NCBI GenBank assembly: GCA_036897485.1 | Contig: JAYMTF010000001.1 | Coordinates: 62,001 to 126,000 of the forward strand | Origin: Pelargonium nanum | Taxonomy: Eukaryota > Streptophyta > Magnoliopsida > Geraniales > Geraniaceae | DNA: 64,000 nucleotides | Reading direction: 5' to 3' | Part shown: positions 26,713-41,522 of the stretch, piece by piece | How positions within the stretch are numbered: position 1 is the stretch's first letter | Layout of the letters: each line of letters opens with the position of its first letter | Made by a program: the position numbers and the translations under genes | Notes under the pieces: model-generated | What the model was told of the DNA's origin: nothing | The model's input: the letters and a program-made list of their open reading frames with translations, nothing else | Databases searched by the model: none

Positions 26713-28781
26713 TTAAACAGTGTGATAATCGTCGGACACCTTGTAACCTTTGGTCTCCAAAGCCAGCTCTGGAGCGTCACCACCAACACTACATTTATAT
26801 CTATACCATTTGGCACAAATTATAAAGTAGCCCAAATTGGCAACCCCTAAAGCTGCAATCATGTAATAGAAGTAGTCCAATCTCCCTTTGTTGAGATCCT
26901 CCGGCAACCAGTTCCCGCTCCGGTCACTCACCGTCAGGTGGTGCACCAAAACCACCAGAAAACCACTCAGATAACTCGACCCTGCAATGCCACAATTCGA
27001 AAACGCCCCCCCACGCTCTTCATGTTTTCCGGGAACTGCTTGTAGTAAAAGTCACTCTGCCCTACTGAGTGAAACGCCTCCGAAAGTCCCGCAAGACTGA
27101 GTTGCGGGACTAGCCAGAAGGCGGACATGGGCGAGATTGCCCCGCCTTTTGGGGCAACGCCTAGGGGCGTTGCCCTAGTGAGGGCCATTTCCCTCCTCTT
27201 TTGCTCCACTATGCCCGAAACAATCATGGTTAGTACCGAGAGCACAATGCCGGTTCCCATTCTTTGTAGGAGGGTGATTCCCCCTTCTTTGCGGGTGAAC
27301 CTCCGGAGGAACTGGACTAGGAGCCTGTCGTAGATGGGGATCCATATGGTGAGGCTGAGCATCACGAAGACTAGAAAAGACGCCGCGGGAACATGGAAGC
27401 CGGAGCTCCCAAGGCGCCTATTCGACTGAAGGGCCTGGAAGATTGCATAGGTTTGTTGCTGAACTATCGCAACGTAGTACACAATACCTGATGCCCAAAT
27501 AGGAATCACTCGGACAATCAATTTCAATTCTTCCACTTGTTGCATGCTGCACAGTCTCCACGGATTGGCAGCGGATCCATCAGAGTTAGTTTGGTCTTCG
27601 GGTGTTACAAATATTGTAGACTTGTCAAGAAACCTGATCAAATGATCAACACACGATCGTTTAATACTGTAATTTAGCTAAAATGTAACATTATTGTTGC
27701 ACATCCTTACCTAAATTGATCAGTGTGGGGAAGCTTGGAGTTGATGGAACAAACTGGCCTGTGGTTGAAAAGGCCGAGCTCAGGATTGTCCGGGAGCTTC
27801 AGTTTTCGCTTCCTGGTAGCAGCAACGATCACTTGTGCAACACTAGTGAGAGGACTGCCCTCGGGTTTCATGCACCTTGACATAGAGTCTCGATCCCAGG
27901 AAGAAAAATGCGCAAGAAACGAACATGAGGCAGGCCGGGATGGCCAGACCAATAGCCCAATTCACATTGGACTGCACATACACAATGAGGGTCCCGGAGA
28001 CCATCACAGCAAAAGCTAAGGTGAAGTAGTACCAATTGAAGAAACTATTGATCCCTCGCCTTCCGGATTCAGTGGATGGATCAAACTGGTCAGCTCCAAA
28101 GGCCAGGTTGCACGGGCGGATGCCACCCGCACCTATGACTACAAGCCCCAAACCACTCAGCAGGAACGCGAACTGCCAAGAAGTCGGGCCAGCACACGAG
28201 GACATGCCTGCGCCACATTGTTTGGGGTGCAGCGAAGGTATTGCAGCTGTTAGCATTATTACAATCAATCCCATCAAAACAAACATAAAAATGTAACACA
28301 TTCAGTCTCATAACATCACAAATTTTCAATATCCGACTAAAAAAAGAAGATGCAAAAGATGGAAGAGTACGTACCAGTAACGAGGAAATGGAAGCAAAGG
28401 CGAGAGTCTTGTAACGGCCCAAGCAAGAATCGGAGAGGAAGGCTCCGAGCAAGGGAGCCAAGTTGGTGGTGCCACTGAAAACATTGAAAAGAGTAGCAGC
28501 TGTGACATTCTTTAAGTTGAAGACAGTGGTGAGATAGACCAACAGGTTTGAGGCAGTGCCTATGCTCCCAAGCTTTTCAAATATTTCATTTCCTGCAAGT
28601 TTTTGCACAACTCTTTGCTACATCAGTACAATCAAGAAAACCAATTGAGTTTTATTATATATATGTCACTGTTCTTACCAATGATAAAGGGCATTGCTCT
28701 TACTCCTCTGTATTTGACAACAGCCTCATCAGTTGTTGAAACCATGATATGCTCCTTCTCTTTCTCTTTCTCCATCTCCAT
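26713..28781 (-). pseudogene. NPF (NRT1/PTR family, NPF2-like) transporter with two frameshifts and a non-AG acceptor
   Basis: NPF proteins are 12-span proton-coupled plasma membrane carriers for nitrate, glucosinolates, hormones or peptides. Exons, minus strand: 28679-28781, 28375-28592, about 27711-28274 and 26713-27634. Family sequence is clear: [110 protein letters not shown], and a tail with NWLPEDLNKGRLDYFYYMIA. Three lesions are seen. The acceptor before [13 protein letters not shown] ends in TG, not AG. There is a +1 shift near 27870, between LYVKV and [12 protein letters not shown]. There is a -1 shift at a seven-base C run (27006-27012), after FPENMKSVGG. The rest is well conserved, so this is a young pseudogene, a defective allele or consensus errors. 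The N-terminal Met at 28781 is chosen because an upstream in-frame Met overlaps the TATA box. NPF2 placement is by resemblance only. Confidence 0.8.
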
Positions 28782-30054
28782 GGTGTTGAAGATCAAGTGC
28801 TGTGTAGTTACTACTTGAGGATCATCTGTATTTATACTCATTACTGGAAGAGAATTTGCAGTTTTCTTGCTCCATTCTCTTTCTCTCTCTCATATTATTG
28901 AGATTTTGTTTGGGAGTGAGTGAGAGAGCCAAATACTGGTTCAGTTGATTGATGAGAGTGACATAAGTGAAACCTTTGATTGGATTATTGTGCATGCTCA
29001 AACTAAGGTTGTTTGAAAATTACTTTGGCATCTTAATATTACTTATTCAAGGAAATATAAAACCATCCTACAAGCGATGAAATTAGTAATTTTCAATGTT
29101 TCTTATCACGTGCAATCACAACACAGAATATTAGTCTATCGAGTTAGGTTTATCTCCTTTTAGAGCCCATAATAGTGAATTGCAATTTCCCCCCTTGAAA
29201 GAAGGGTTAATAATTGGTAGCCTTCATCTTGCTCAAACAGCCAAAAGTGTCCATGATATTGGTAGGTACTCAATTAAGAAATAATTATGTGAACTGAATT
29301 CATTTGTGCCCACAATTTGGTAGCTTTTATTGCAGTTTTAATTTTAAGTAACAAGAAAAAATACTCTGTTTTTTCATCAACAATTGACTTTAGGTTTGGT
29401 TTTGAAAACTAAAATAAAATGAGATGGATCATATGCATAAAATAAAAAGTTTTGCAATCTTATCCTTCATCCATAGGCATAGGCAAACACAAATCCACCC
29501 TAAGAAACTCACAAGCTCTACCAAAATAGCTCAGCAATTAAATCCATAGGTTAAGGTTGAAATGGGTCCTAAGTGTCAATTCCATGTGCTCCAACACACA
29601 AACAAGGGAAACAAAAAGACAAACAAATCGGAACAATTTAAATGCTCTCAGCACATACGTCTTGAAACCAGCCACTTCACTATCTATAATCATCATAAAC
29701 TTTGTATGTCCAATCGGAGAGTGAAACTCAATTTCACAAACAAATTGTTGCAGCTACACAGTCCAATCCATACAGCCAAATCACTTGTACATGTGCATTT
29801 ATAATCTAAACAAGTAGAATTTTGCATTCAAGATGTGAGTAAATTATTATTGAACAAATGTGCCTGAGTGCACAGAGCCAAGACAGATGGAAAATCATAC
29901 AAACTTTCCCAAATTATGCAGTTGAACAAGTAATTAACACTGACAATATTGAACAAAATTGTGTAGGGAGCCCGAGCTTGGTATATTGATTCTCTAGTAG
30001 CATAAATTACTAATGTACATAAGCATAACATACCATATCTGACTGAAGCCAGGT
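28782..30054. other. Spacer: NPF promoter and MidA 3' flank
   Basis: Holds the NPF promoter, including a CT/GA-rich run near 28865-28930, then AT-rich DNA and the 3' untranslated region of the MidA-type gene. No further gene is seen. Confidence 0.55.
28829..28836 (-). promoter_or_regulatory. Candidate TATA box of the NPF gene
   Basis: TATAAATA on the minus strand about 50 bp upstream of the chosen start codon at 28781. Its presence argues against the more upstream in-frame Met at 28841, which would precede the transcript start. Confidence 0.5.
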
Positions 30055-33971
<3,917 letters not shown>

Positions 33972-35271
33972 TTCGTATCAGTGATATCACGCAAGTGTGT
34001 GTTGACTACTGAAATTGAGTTTTCGAAGTGCAGTTAGCTGAATAAATTTAAATTAGGTTTTTCTTTATTTTTGTTCATCTATTATTTCCCACCTATTTTG
34101 TTATGTTTGCTATTTAGGGAAGTGATTGGCCAGTTATACATGTATTTCCTATGTACTCACTCCTACCGCGGACAATTTAGATTCGAACTCATAGGCACCC
34201 GACATTCGGTCTGAACAATTTTCGGGCAGATTTATCTTGTAAATTTTGGGTTTGAGATTGGACAAATTCGCATAATCAGCATATTTATGCCTAAAAACTA
34301 AAATCCGACCTGGGACTCAATTAACAAATTGAATCCAACTCGAAATCTGATTTGCTAGCTCTACTCTCCATCGCAACAAAATGTCCAAAATTGCGGTTTT
34401 AAAAATATGAATAAAATATTCTACCCTAATTTCAATTTTGGCCAAACTGAAGACCTTGGATGAAACACCGGCGCCACTTTGTTTTACCTGCTCTGTTTTG
34501 AAACAACACAACAACTCATACATCCAACACTACCAACTTCCAACTCAATCTTCCTACATTTATTTCAAAATAATACTATACTAAGATAACATAAATAATA
34601 AAAATCCATAAGATAATCCATATTATTTGCTTAATTAGCTTATCAAAATCATAACTTGTTTGGTAGATCCATGAATCTTGAAACTCAACAAGAGGTACCA
34701 GAAAATATTATAAGAAAATAAACACATTTTTTTATCTTCAAAAAGAAAATAAAATAATGTGAAGACATAAGTTTCTCCAAATGCCTAATTTTGTGCAATT
34801 TCAGTTTTTGAGATTGTTTTTGGTTGATTTGATTGATAGTGTGGAAAATGCCAAGGTTACTGTTGTGAGCTACAGTGATTTTTCCCTCTATCTCCCCTAC
34901 CCGCGCTGCCCATCCCCTTCTCTGTTCGCAGCTCTCAGGCTGCCCGTCCTGCCCGGTTCTCACTTTCCCTCTCAAGCAGCCTCCTTCAGTCCTTCTCTCT
35001 CCTGCACCTCCTTTTGACTAATTTTTACAACTGGGTCTCATTATTTTCCAATTATTCAACAAAAGATTCATTCTTTACTTTGATTCTTGCATGATGTGTT
35101 TGGTGGGTCTGTATTTTTTTAGGGAAGGTAGTTTTGGGTTCTCAGCTGTGTGAAATTTGTGGGCTTTTTGAGCTGTGGGAACTTGTTTTATAGAGTTTGA
35201 GGAGGTTTATGTGTATTATGAAGTAAATTGGTGTTTCAGTTTTGGGAATTGGATTTGAGAGTTTTGAGGAT
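33972..35271. other. Divergent spacer between MidA and PBL kinase
   Basis: Contains the two divergent promoters and leaders. The stretch 34860-35020 is CT-rich and may be promoter or leader of the kinase. No other gene is recognisable. Confidence 0.5.
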
Positions 35272-38019
35272 ATGGGTTTGGGTCCAGAACCTCTCAAGGT
35301 TGAAGCTTGGGATGTGGATAAATCAAAGGGAAGGAAGAAGAAGAAGAAGAAAGATGGAGAGGTGAAGGGGACAGGGTGTTGGATTAGATTCAAGTGTATA
35401 GGGAGTTGCATGCCTTCAAGATCAAAAGTTGATAGCTCCATGAGTGGCCCTAGTCCTAATAATGGTAATTGTCTATTTCTTATATCTCAGTTTGGATGGA
35501 ATGATGATAAGTATTTTGGAATCTTAGGACAAAACAAAACCAATTAGAATTTCTGACTTTGTGGCAAATCAGTTTCCATGGAATTGGTGGGTGTAAATTA
35601 GTCTCCACTTGATAGTTTCGTGCATATAAATTGTCAGCCAACATACTCGTTTCAAAGTTTAAGTATTTTTCTCGTATAGTTCAAACTGCAGTGCTCAATG
35701 TGGCAAGCATGGTGTAATCTTTTGCTGAATATGCTATGTTCTATTGTGTTACAGTGTTACCACTGATTTTGTATGGTTAGTGATATTCATCGTATTTCCT
35801 TCTTTGTTGTGAGTTGTTAGTTGATCTAAGATAACATATTTTGTTATGATCAATTGCTAACTTTGTTCAAGACAAAGGTCATATGCATTACATCATCTGA
35901 TTTCTTGATTGTAATTAGCTTGACTATTAAGTTCTCTTTTGTTTCTGTTCCTTTTTCACTATCCAAGTATGGAACTTTTTCTCAATCGTAAGTAAGGTGA
36001 TCAACTTACAGAGTTAGTCATTTGCTAACATTAACCTTATGTCATTTGTTATAGCAGATTAGGAGGTCAAGTGCATTATGTAAACTCATTTTTGACAAAT
36101 GTTTTGTAATAGTTACTGCATGTATATCTAGATATGCTTATTCATTTAGATGCATTGGTCATTGTGTAATCAGCAGAAATTAAGCCTACAAATGAGAAAA
36201 GCAGGGATCAACCTGTTGTTCCGATTGGGTCTTCTAAGACCTCAACAACCACTAGTAATGTAGAAAGTACTTCATCAACACCCAAATTCAGTGAGGAGTT
36301 GAAGATTTCCTCCCAGCTACGCAAGTTCACATTTAATGATCTGAAGTTGGCAACTAGGAATTTTAGACCAGAGAGTCTTCTTGGGGAAGGCGGTTTTGGT
36401 TGTGTCTTCAAGGGTTGGATTGAGGAGAATGGAACTGCTCCAGCAAAACCTGGAACTGGGCTCACTGTTGCAGTTAAAACCCTCAATCATGATGGGCTTC
36501 AGGGTCATAAAGAATGGCTTGTATGTTGCCCTCTTGTTTGTCGTTTTCTACATTTTGTTATAGTTGAAGAATATGTTTACACTTCAACTTTTGCTTTCAT
36601 CTTTACATAAAAGCATCCTCTCATTTTCTGTCATATTTCAGGCTGAAGTGAGTTTTCTTGGTAATCTCCTCCATCCTAATTTGGTGAAGTTGGTTGGTTA
36701 TTGCATAGAAGACGATCAAAGGTTGCTAGCATATGAGTTTATGCCCCGTGGAAGTTTAGAGAACCACCTCTTCAGAAGTATGTAACTGACAATTTCATAT
36801 TATCAAAATCAGTTGTGCATACATTTTCATATTTTGGTGTATCAAAATCAGTTGTGCATACATTTTCATATTTTGGTGTATCTATGCCCCGTGGTTTTAA
36901 CTGATTTGGTGTATCTATGGCCTGTAACTTCAGACATTTTCATATTTTGTTTTAACTGATTTGCGTATAATTCTGGAATCACTTAGTTGTCTTTGTGATC
37001 TATATTTGTTGATGGTTAATGTTCTCTGGTAACAACCATGTTGTGTGCAGAAGGGTCCTTGCCCCTTCCTTGGTCCATCAGAATGAAAATTGCATTTGGT
37101 GCTGCAAAGGGTCTTGCCTTTCTTCATGAAGAAGCAGAAAGACCAGTGATATATCGCGATTTCAAAACATCCAATATTCTATTAGATGCGGTACGTGACT
37201 GATGTACACAATCATACTGAAAATATTTCATTATTTGTATTCCCTTTTGTTTTTCCTGAAAAAAGATGCTATTTTAGGAATACAATGCAAAACTCTCAGA
37301 TTTTGGTCTTGCAAAAGATGCTCCCGAGGGAGATAAAACTCATGTATCTACTCGTGTTATGGGAACTTATGGTTATGCAGCTCCAGAATATGTCATGACG
37401 GGTGAGTGTTTAGTTGGCATTTTGTCCAGTAATCATTACTTTAGTTTTTGTGTAGAAGTATCCGATGATGCTATTAAGTAAATCTAATGTGGTCATGATT
37501 GTATTAGGGCATTTGACCTCCAAGAGTGATGTTTATAGCTTTGGAGTAGTTTTGCTTGAAATGCTGACTGGTCGAAGATCCATGGACAAGAACCGACCCA
37601 AAGGGGAGCACAACCTTGTGGAATGGGCGAGACCACATTTTGGAGATAGGAGAAGGTTCTTTCGGATAATAGACCCTCGTCTTGAAGGTCACTTCTCAAT
37701 CAAAGGTGCACAGAGAGCTACCCAATTGGCTGCACATTGCCTTAGCAGGGACCCTAAAGCCAGACCCCCAATGGGTGAAGTTGTTGAAGCCCTAAAGCCT
37801 CTGCCGAATCTCAAGGACATGGCCAGCTCATCAAGTTACTTCCAGACAATGCAAGCAGATCGTAATAGATCCAATCCAAATGCTAAAAATGGTATCAGAA
37901 CACAGGGAGGATTCATGACAAGGAACAAACAACCCGTCAGGAGCTTATCCATTCCAAATGCCCCCCACGCCTCTCCATATTATCATCAGTCACCACAACC
38001 TAATGGAAAGGTATCATAG
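35272..38019 (+). CDS. Receptor-like cytoplasmic kinase VII, PBL34/35/36 group
   Basis: RLCK VII kinases relay signals from plasma membrane immune and developmental receptors. Six exons: 35272-35464, 36174-36520, 36642-36777, 37051-37190, 37278-37401 and 37508-38019, closing to 483 residues. The start MGLGPEPL offers Gly2 for myristoylation. A lysine run and [20 protein letters not shown] give cysteines for palmitoylation. The kinase domain has G-loop GEGGFG (135-140), VAVK Lys166, catalytic [14 protein letters not shown] (Asp262, with Tyr replacing His of HRD, usual in this subfamily), SDFGLAK (280-282 DFG) and GYAAPEYV. The C-terminal tail is Ser/Asn/Pro rich. The intron 1 acceptor is a CAGCAG tandem (36171-36176), so the protein may start exon 2 with or without one Ala. 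It resembles At5g15080, At3g01300 and At3g28690. Confidence 0.95.
36802..36879. repeat. Perfect 39 bp tandem duplication in PBL intron 3
   Basis: Two identical 39 bp units (36802-36840 and 36841-36879), each starting ATCAAAATCAGTTGTGCATA. Just beyond, TATGCCCCGTGG at about 36882 also matches sequence in exon 3 near 36740, suggesting local slippage. Confidence 0.95.
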
Positions 38020-39620
38020 TATTTGGAGCTATTTTATGTTTATATCACAATTTGGCTCCTTTATGGTACCATATTCACTGATTCTACAAAGCATGGTGGT
38101 TTAAGCGTGGTGGTTCCATCATTTCTTGGAAAGTGGCTTGTTTATACATTAGTAAAATGATGGAGCAAGCTTCCTTACAATCTGACATGTTGTCTTGTGG
38201 TGGCTAAACTATCAAACCTGGAAGACCCTTCTTATTCAACCCCTATATCAACTCTTGAAGCATATTCAATCACATGTTGAGAATGAAAAATAGTTGAGTA
38301 TGTATTGAAGTCTATATGGATTCATGTTGTGATGCAATTTAAGGAATGAAAATGAGGTTGGTGATGGGGTTTACAAGGATAATATATGCAACTTTTGTCT
38401 GTTTGGAAATATGTAATAATGCAATCCTTACAGTCACATGCACACCAATTTGCTCTTTCATTTTCAACTTACTTGAAATGCCACATATAGGGAAGTCACC
38501 ATCTAGTTGTAGCCTCTAGGAAAGTAGACAGGAAAGAGTGGGCAACTATGATGAACCCTATTAATTTGTCTGTTTTCCTGTTGAGGCAATTCACCTTATT
38601 GTTTGTTAACCATCACAATCATCAGTAAACACAGTTTTTATTTTATTTTTTCTTATCAGAATTGATTCACTGAGTTAATTTGCAGTGCAAGTAAGTTCCA
38701 TGTATGTAAACTTTTCCATTGACACTACTTTCTGATAAGAAATGAGATGGGTCTTGAATGGTCCCCAAAAGGCCATGATTCATAGCATGAAATGGGTAAA
38801 AGAGTAGGAGAACCATTTGTTATGCAGTACACCAGAAATGGTGTTTCAGAAATCACTTCCTTGTGAAGGAGAGTATAAAGAACCTCACCCAGCTACCTCC
38901 TTTCCTCTTTTGCTTGGCTTGCCCTTCAAAATTTTCGTGGCAACGACCTTATGTTCAATCTCAGCTATAATTTGTAATAGTCACGGACTCGTCTACTAAA
39001 ATAATAAATAAATCATTGAATTTTATATAAAGATAATATTAGCATCAACTACAATCGTAATATAAAGATGATATAAACTGTTGAACATGACACACAAGCG
39101 CACAAAAACTATATATATTTACTTTTATAAGCAAGCGTATCAATCAGAATATGAATTTAAAACTTTAAGAGGAGCGAGCGTCATTTGCACCGAACACTGA
39201 AATGAAGAAAATGGGAATAATAGTATAATAATGATAGGTGGTGACGTGTAATTTTACCGAAATTAGAAAGGAGAGCCAGTGTAGTGTAGTTTCGTAGAAG
39301 AATAGGAAGAAGAATGGGAAGCTTCTTTTTTATTATACACACACATCCTCTGAACACTGAAATTATTGATAGTTTGCAACGAAAGAAGTGTTCTTTTTTT
39401 TTTTGTAAGAACATCAAAATTGTAGCTTCTTCTCTGTTCAGCTCACTCCTTTGCAAGGCACGTCCTCAACATCTCTCTGTTTGGTTGCCCAGAAAGTCTT
39501 GGATTCTTGGAATATCAGTGAATTTAGTTTTCTTTATGTATGCACAAATTAAACATCTTTGATTTATCTTCTTACTTCGTTTGAATTAATTGTTATGTTA
39601 TGGTTGATGAAGATCGATTG
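38020..39620. other. Spacer between PBL kinase and HIR
   Basis: Kinase 3' untranslated region, AT-rich spacer and the HIR upstream region. The HIR leader near 39320-39590 may contain a 5' UTR intron, but I cannot fix its borders. No coding sequence is seen. Confidence 0.5.
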
Positions 39621-40924
39621 ATGGGTCAAGCATTTGGTTGCATTCAAGTGGGTCAGTCCACTGTGGCTATGAGGGAGCATTTTGGGAAATTTGATGAGGT
39701 CCTCGAGCCTGGTTGTCACTGTGTTCCTTGGTGTCTCGGCTATCAATTTGCTGGTGGCCTCTCCTTGCGTCTCCAACAACTCAATGTTCGCTGTGAAACC
39801 AAAACTAAGGTTTAAAATTTTATCTTTTCACTTTACTTCAATTGTATTGTATTGTTTTAGTCATTAGATGTTGTCATTGTTCATTGTTTCAGGATAATGT
39901 CTTTGTCAACGTTGTAGCGTCTGTTCAATATCGTGCCTTAGCAGAAAAAGCCCCCGATGCATTTTATAAGCTGACCAACACCAAAGAACAGATCCAAGCC
40001 TATGTTTTTGATGGTATGCAAGGTGTTTTGAGTTAATATCTACTGTATTTTAGCTTGTCAAGACTAAAATTTTGCAAAACTTTCAGTTATCAGGGCAAGT
40101 GTACCGAGATTGTACTTGGATGCGGCCTTTGAACAGAAGAATGACATAGCAAAAGCTGTTGAAGAGGAACTTGAAAAGGTTATGTTTCTTTTCGCTAAAA
40201 ATTAGACTCTTAGTACCCAGAATTACTTATTAGTATCAGTATGGAAAAACATACTTTCAGAACTGATTATGTTTGATGGATCATGCAGGCCATGTCTGCC
40301 TATGGATTTGAAATTGTCCAGACACTTATTGTGGATATTGAACCAGATGTGCATGTCAAACGAGCAATGAATGAGATCAATGCAGGTGTGAGATTCAAAA
40401 TAAATTGTGGATATTGAACCAGATGTGCATGTAATTTCATGATATGATGCTATGATATGGACTATAACTATGTCTTAAACTTTTCTACACAATGTTGTGT
40501 ATTCATAAATAGCTAGTGCATTCTAGTGTTGTACATTATTGGTATTAATTTGTGAATTGCGATGGCAGCTGCAAGACTGAGGCAAGCAGCAAATGAAAAG
40601 GCTGAGGCAGAGAAAATAATGCAAATCAAGCGCGCTGAGGGAGAGGCGGAGTCTAAGTATCTGTCAGGTGTTGGCATAGCTAGGCAGCGTCAAGCCATCG
40701 TGGATGGGCTGAGGGATAGTGTACTCGCCTTCTCTGAGAATGTTCCGGGAACAACAGCCAAGGATATCATGGATATGGTGCTGGTGACTCAGTACTTTGA
40801 CACGATGAAGGAGATTGGAGCATCCTCGAAGTCCTCTTCCGTTTTCATCCCACATGGGCCCGGTGTGGTTAGGGACGTGGCTTCGCAGATTCGGGAGGGT
40901 CTTCTTCAGGCCAATTCTGCATAG
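39621..40924 (+). CDS. Hypersensitive-induced response (HIR) SPFH/band-7 protein
   Basis: HIR proteins are prohibitin/stomatin-like scaffolds of plasma membrane microdomains, and they associate with immune receptors. Five exons: 39621-39809, 39893-40013, 40087-40178, 40289-40385 and 40569-40924. Phases close to 284 residues, the normal family length. The start [10 protein letters not shown] carries the N-myristoylation Gly2 and a neighbouring Cys. The ATG at 39621 is chosen over one 21 nt upstream because the family begins MGQ. The SPFH core includes VREHF-type sequence (here [17 protein letters not shown]), [12 protein letters not shown] and [20 protein letters not shown], and a coiled-coil segment has [20 protein letters not shown]. 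The tail is [18 protein letters not shown]. Intact. It lies head to tail with the PBL kinase and convergent with VDAC. Confidence 0.96.
40328..40432. repeat. 29 bp exonic sequence repeated in the next intron (HIR)
   Basis: The 29 bases at 40328-40356 in HIR exon 4, starting ATTGTGGATATTGAACCAGA, recur exactly at 40404-40432 in intron 4, 76 bp downstream. The second copy is intronic and has no reading role. Confidence 0.95.
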
Positions 40925-41522
40925 AAGACTATGCTCTGGTCTGGTCTGGGCTAGCTTTGATATGGTAGCATATTGTGGTTAACTTGTGGTGCATGCTATT
41001 GCTTTAACTTATCATAATTTAGTACTCTCTTAACTTTAATGATACAGACCTTAAGTTTATATTGGTTAGTATTAAATATATATATTGGGAGTATATAACA
41101 GTGAATGAATTAATGAATAATATAGGTTGTTTTGAAAAATTAAAGTCAAAATCATGCATCTCCTATCAAGAAAAAGAAAAAACCATCACAATAATACATT
41201 CAAGTACAACCTATGGATCTTTAAAGAGATTGAAGACCAAAACCTGAACACTTTTTTTTTTGGGGGTATAGCAATATCCAATAGTTCACGAATGAATACA
41301 AAACTCAAGTAATTTTCATGATTATATCAATACTATTTCAAACTAAGGAAACTGTGTACCAAGGAGAAAACTAACTAAGTGAAGTGCTGTCTCTCATACT
41401 CAGCATCTAAATTTTATTTTCACAACTGAAAAGGGCCCCCAAACACTCTCAGTTCAAAAAGTTACAACCATGACTTTAAAAGTCAGCCTGAGAGACCCTG
41501 AATTCACCAAACCAAACAGCCC
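40925..41522. other. Convergent 3' regions of HIR and VDAC
   Basis: About 600 bp between the two convergent stop codons. AT-rich, containing both 3' untranslated regions. No gene or clear repeat is seen. Confidence 0.55.

Noticed and set aside
28782-28841. Longer N-terminus for the NPF protein
   Set aside because: The upstream Met lies on top of the TATAAATA element, so it would not be in the transcript.
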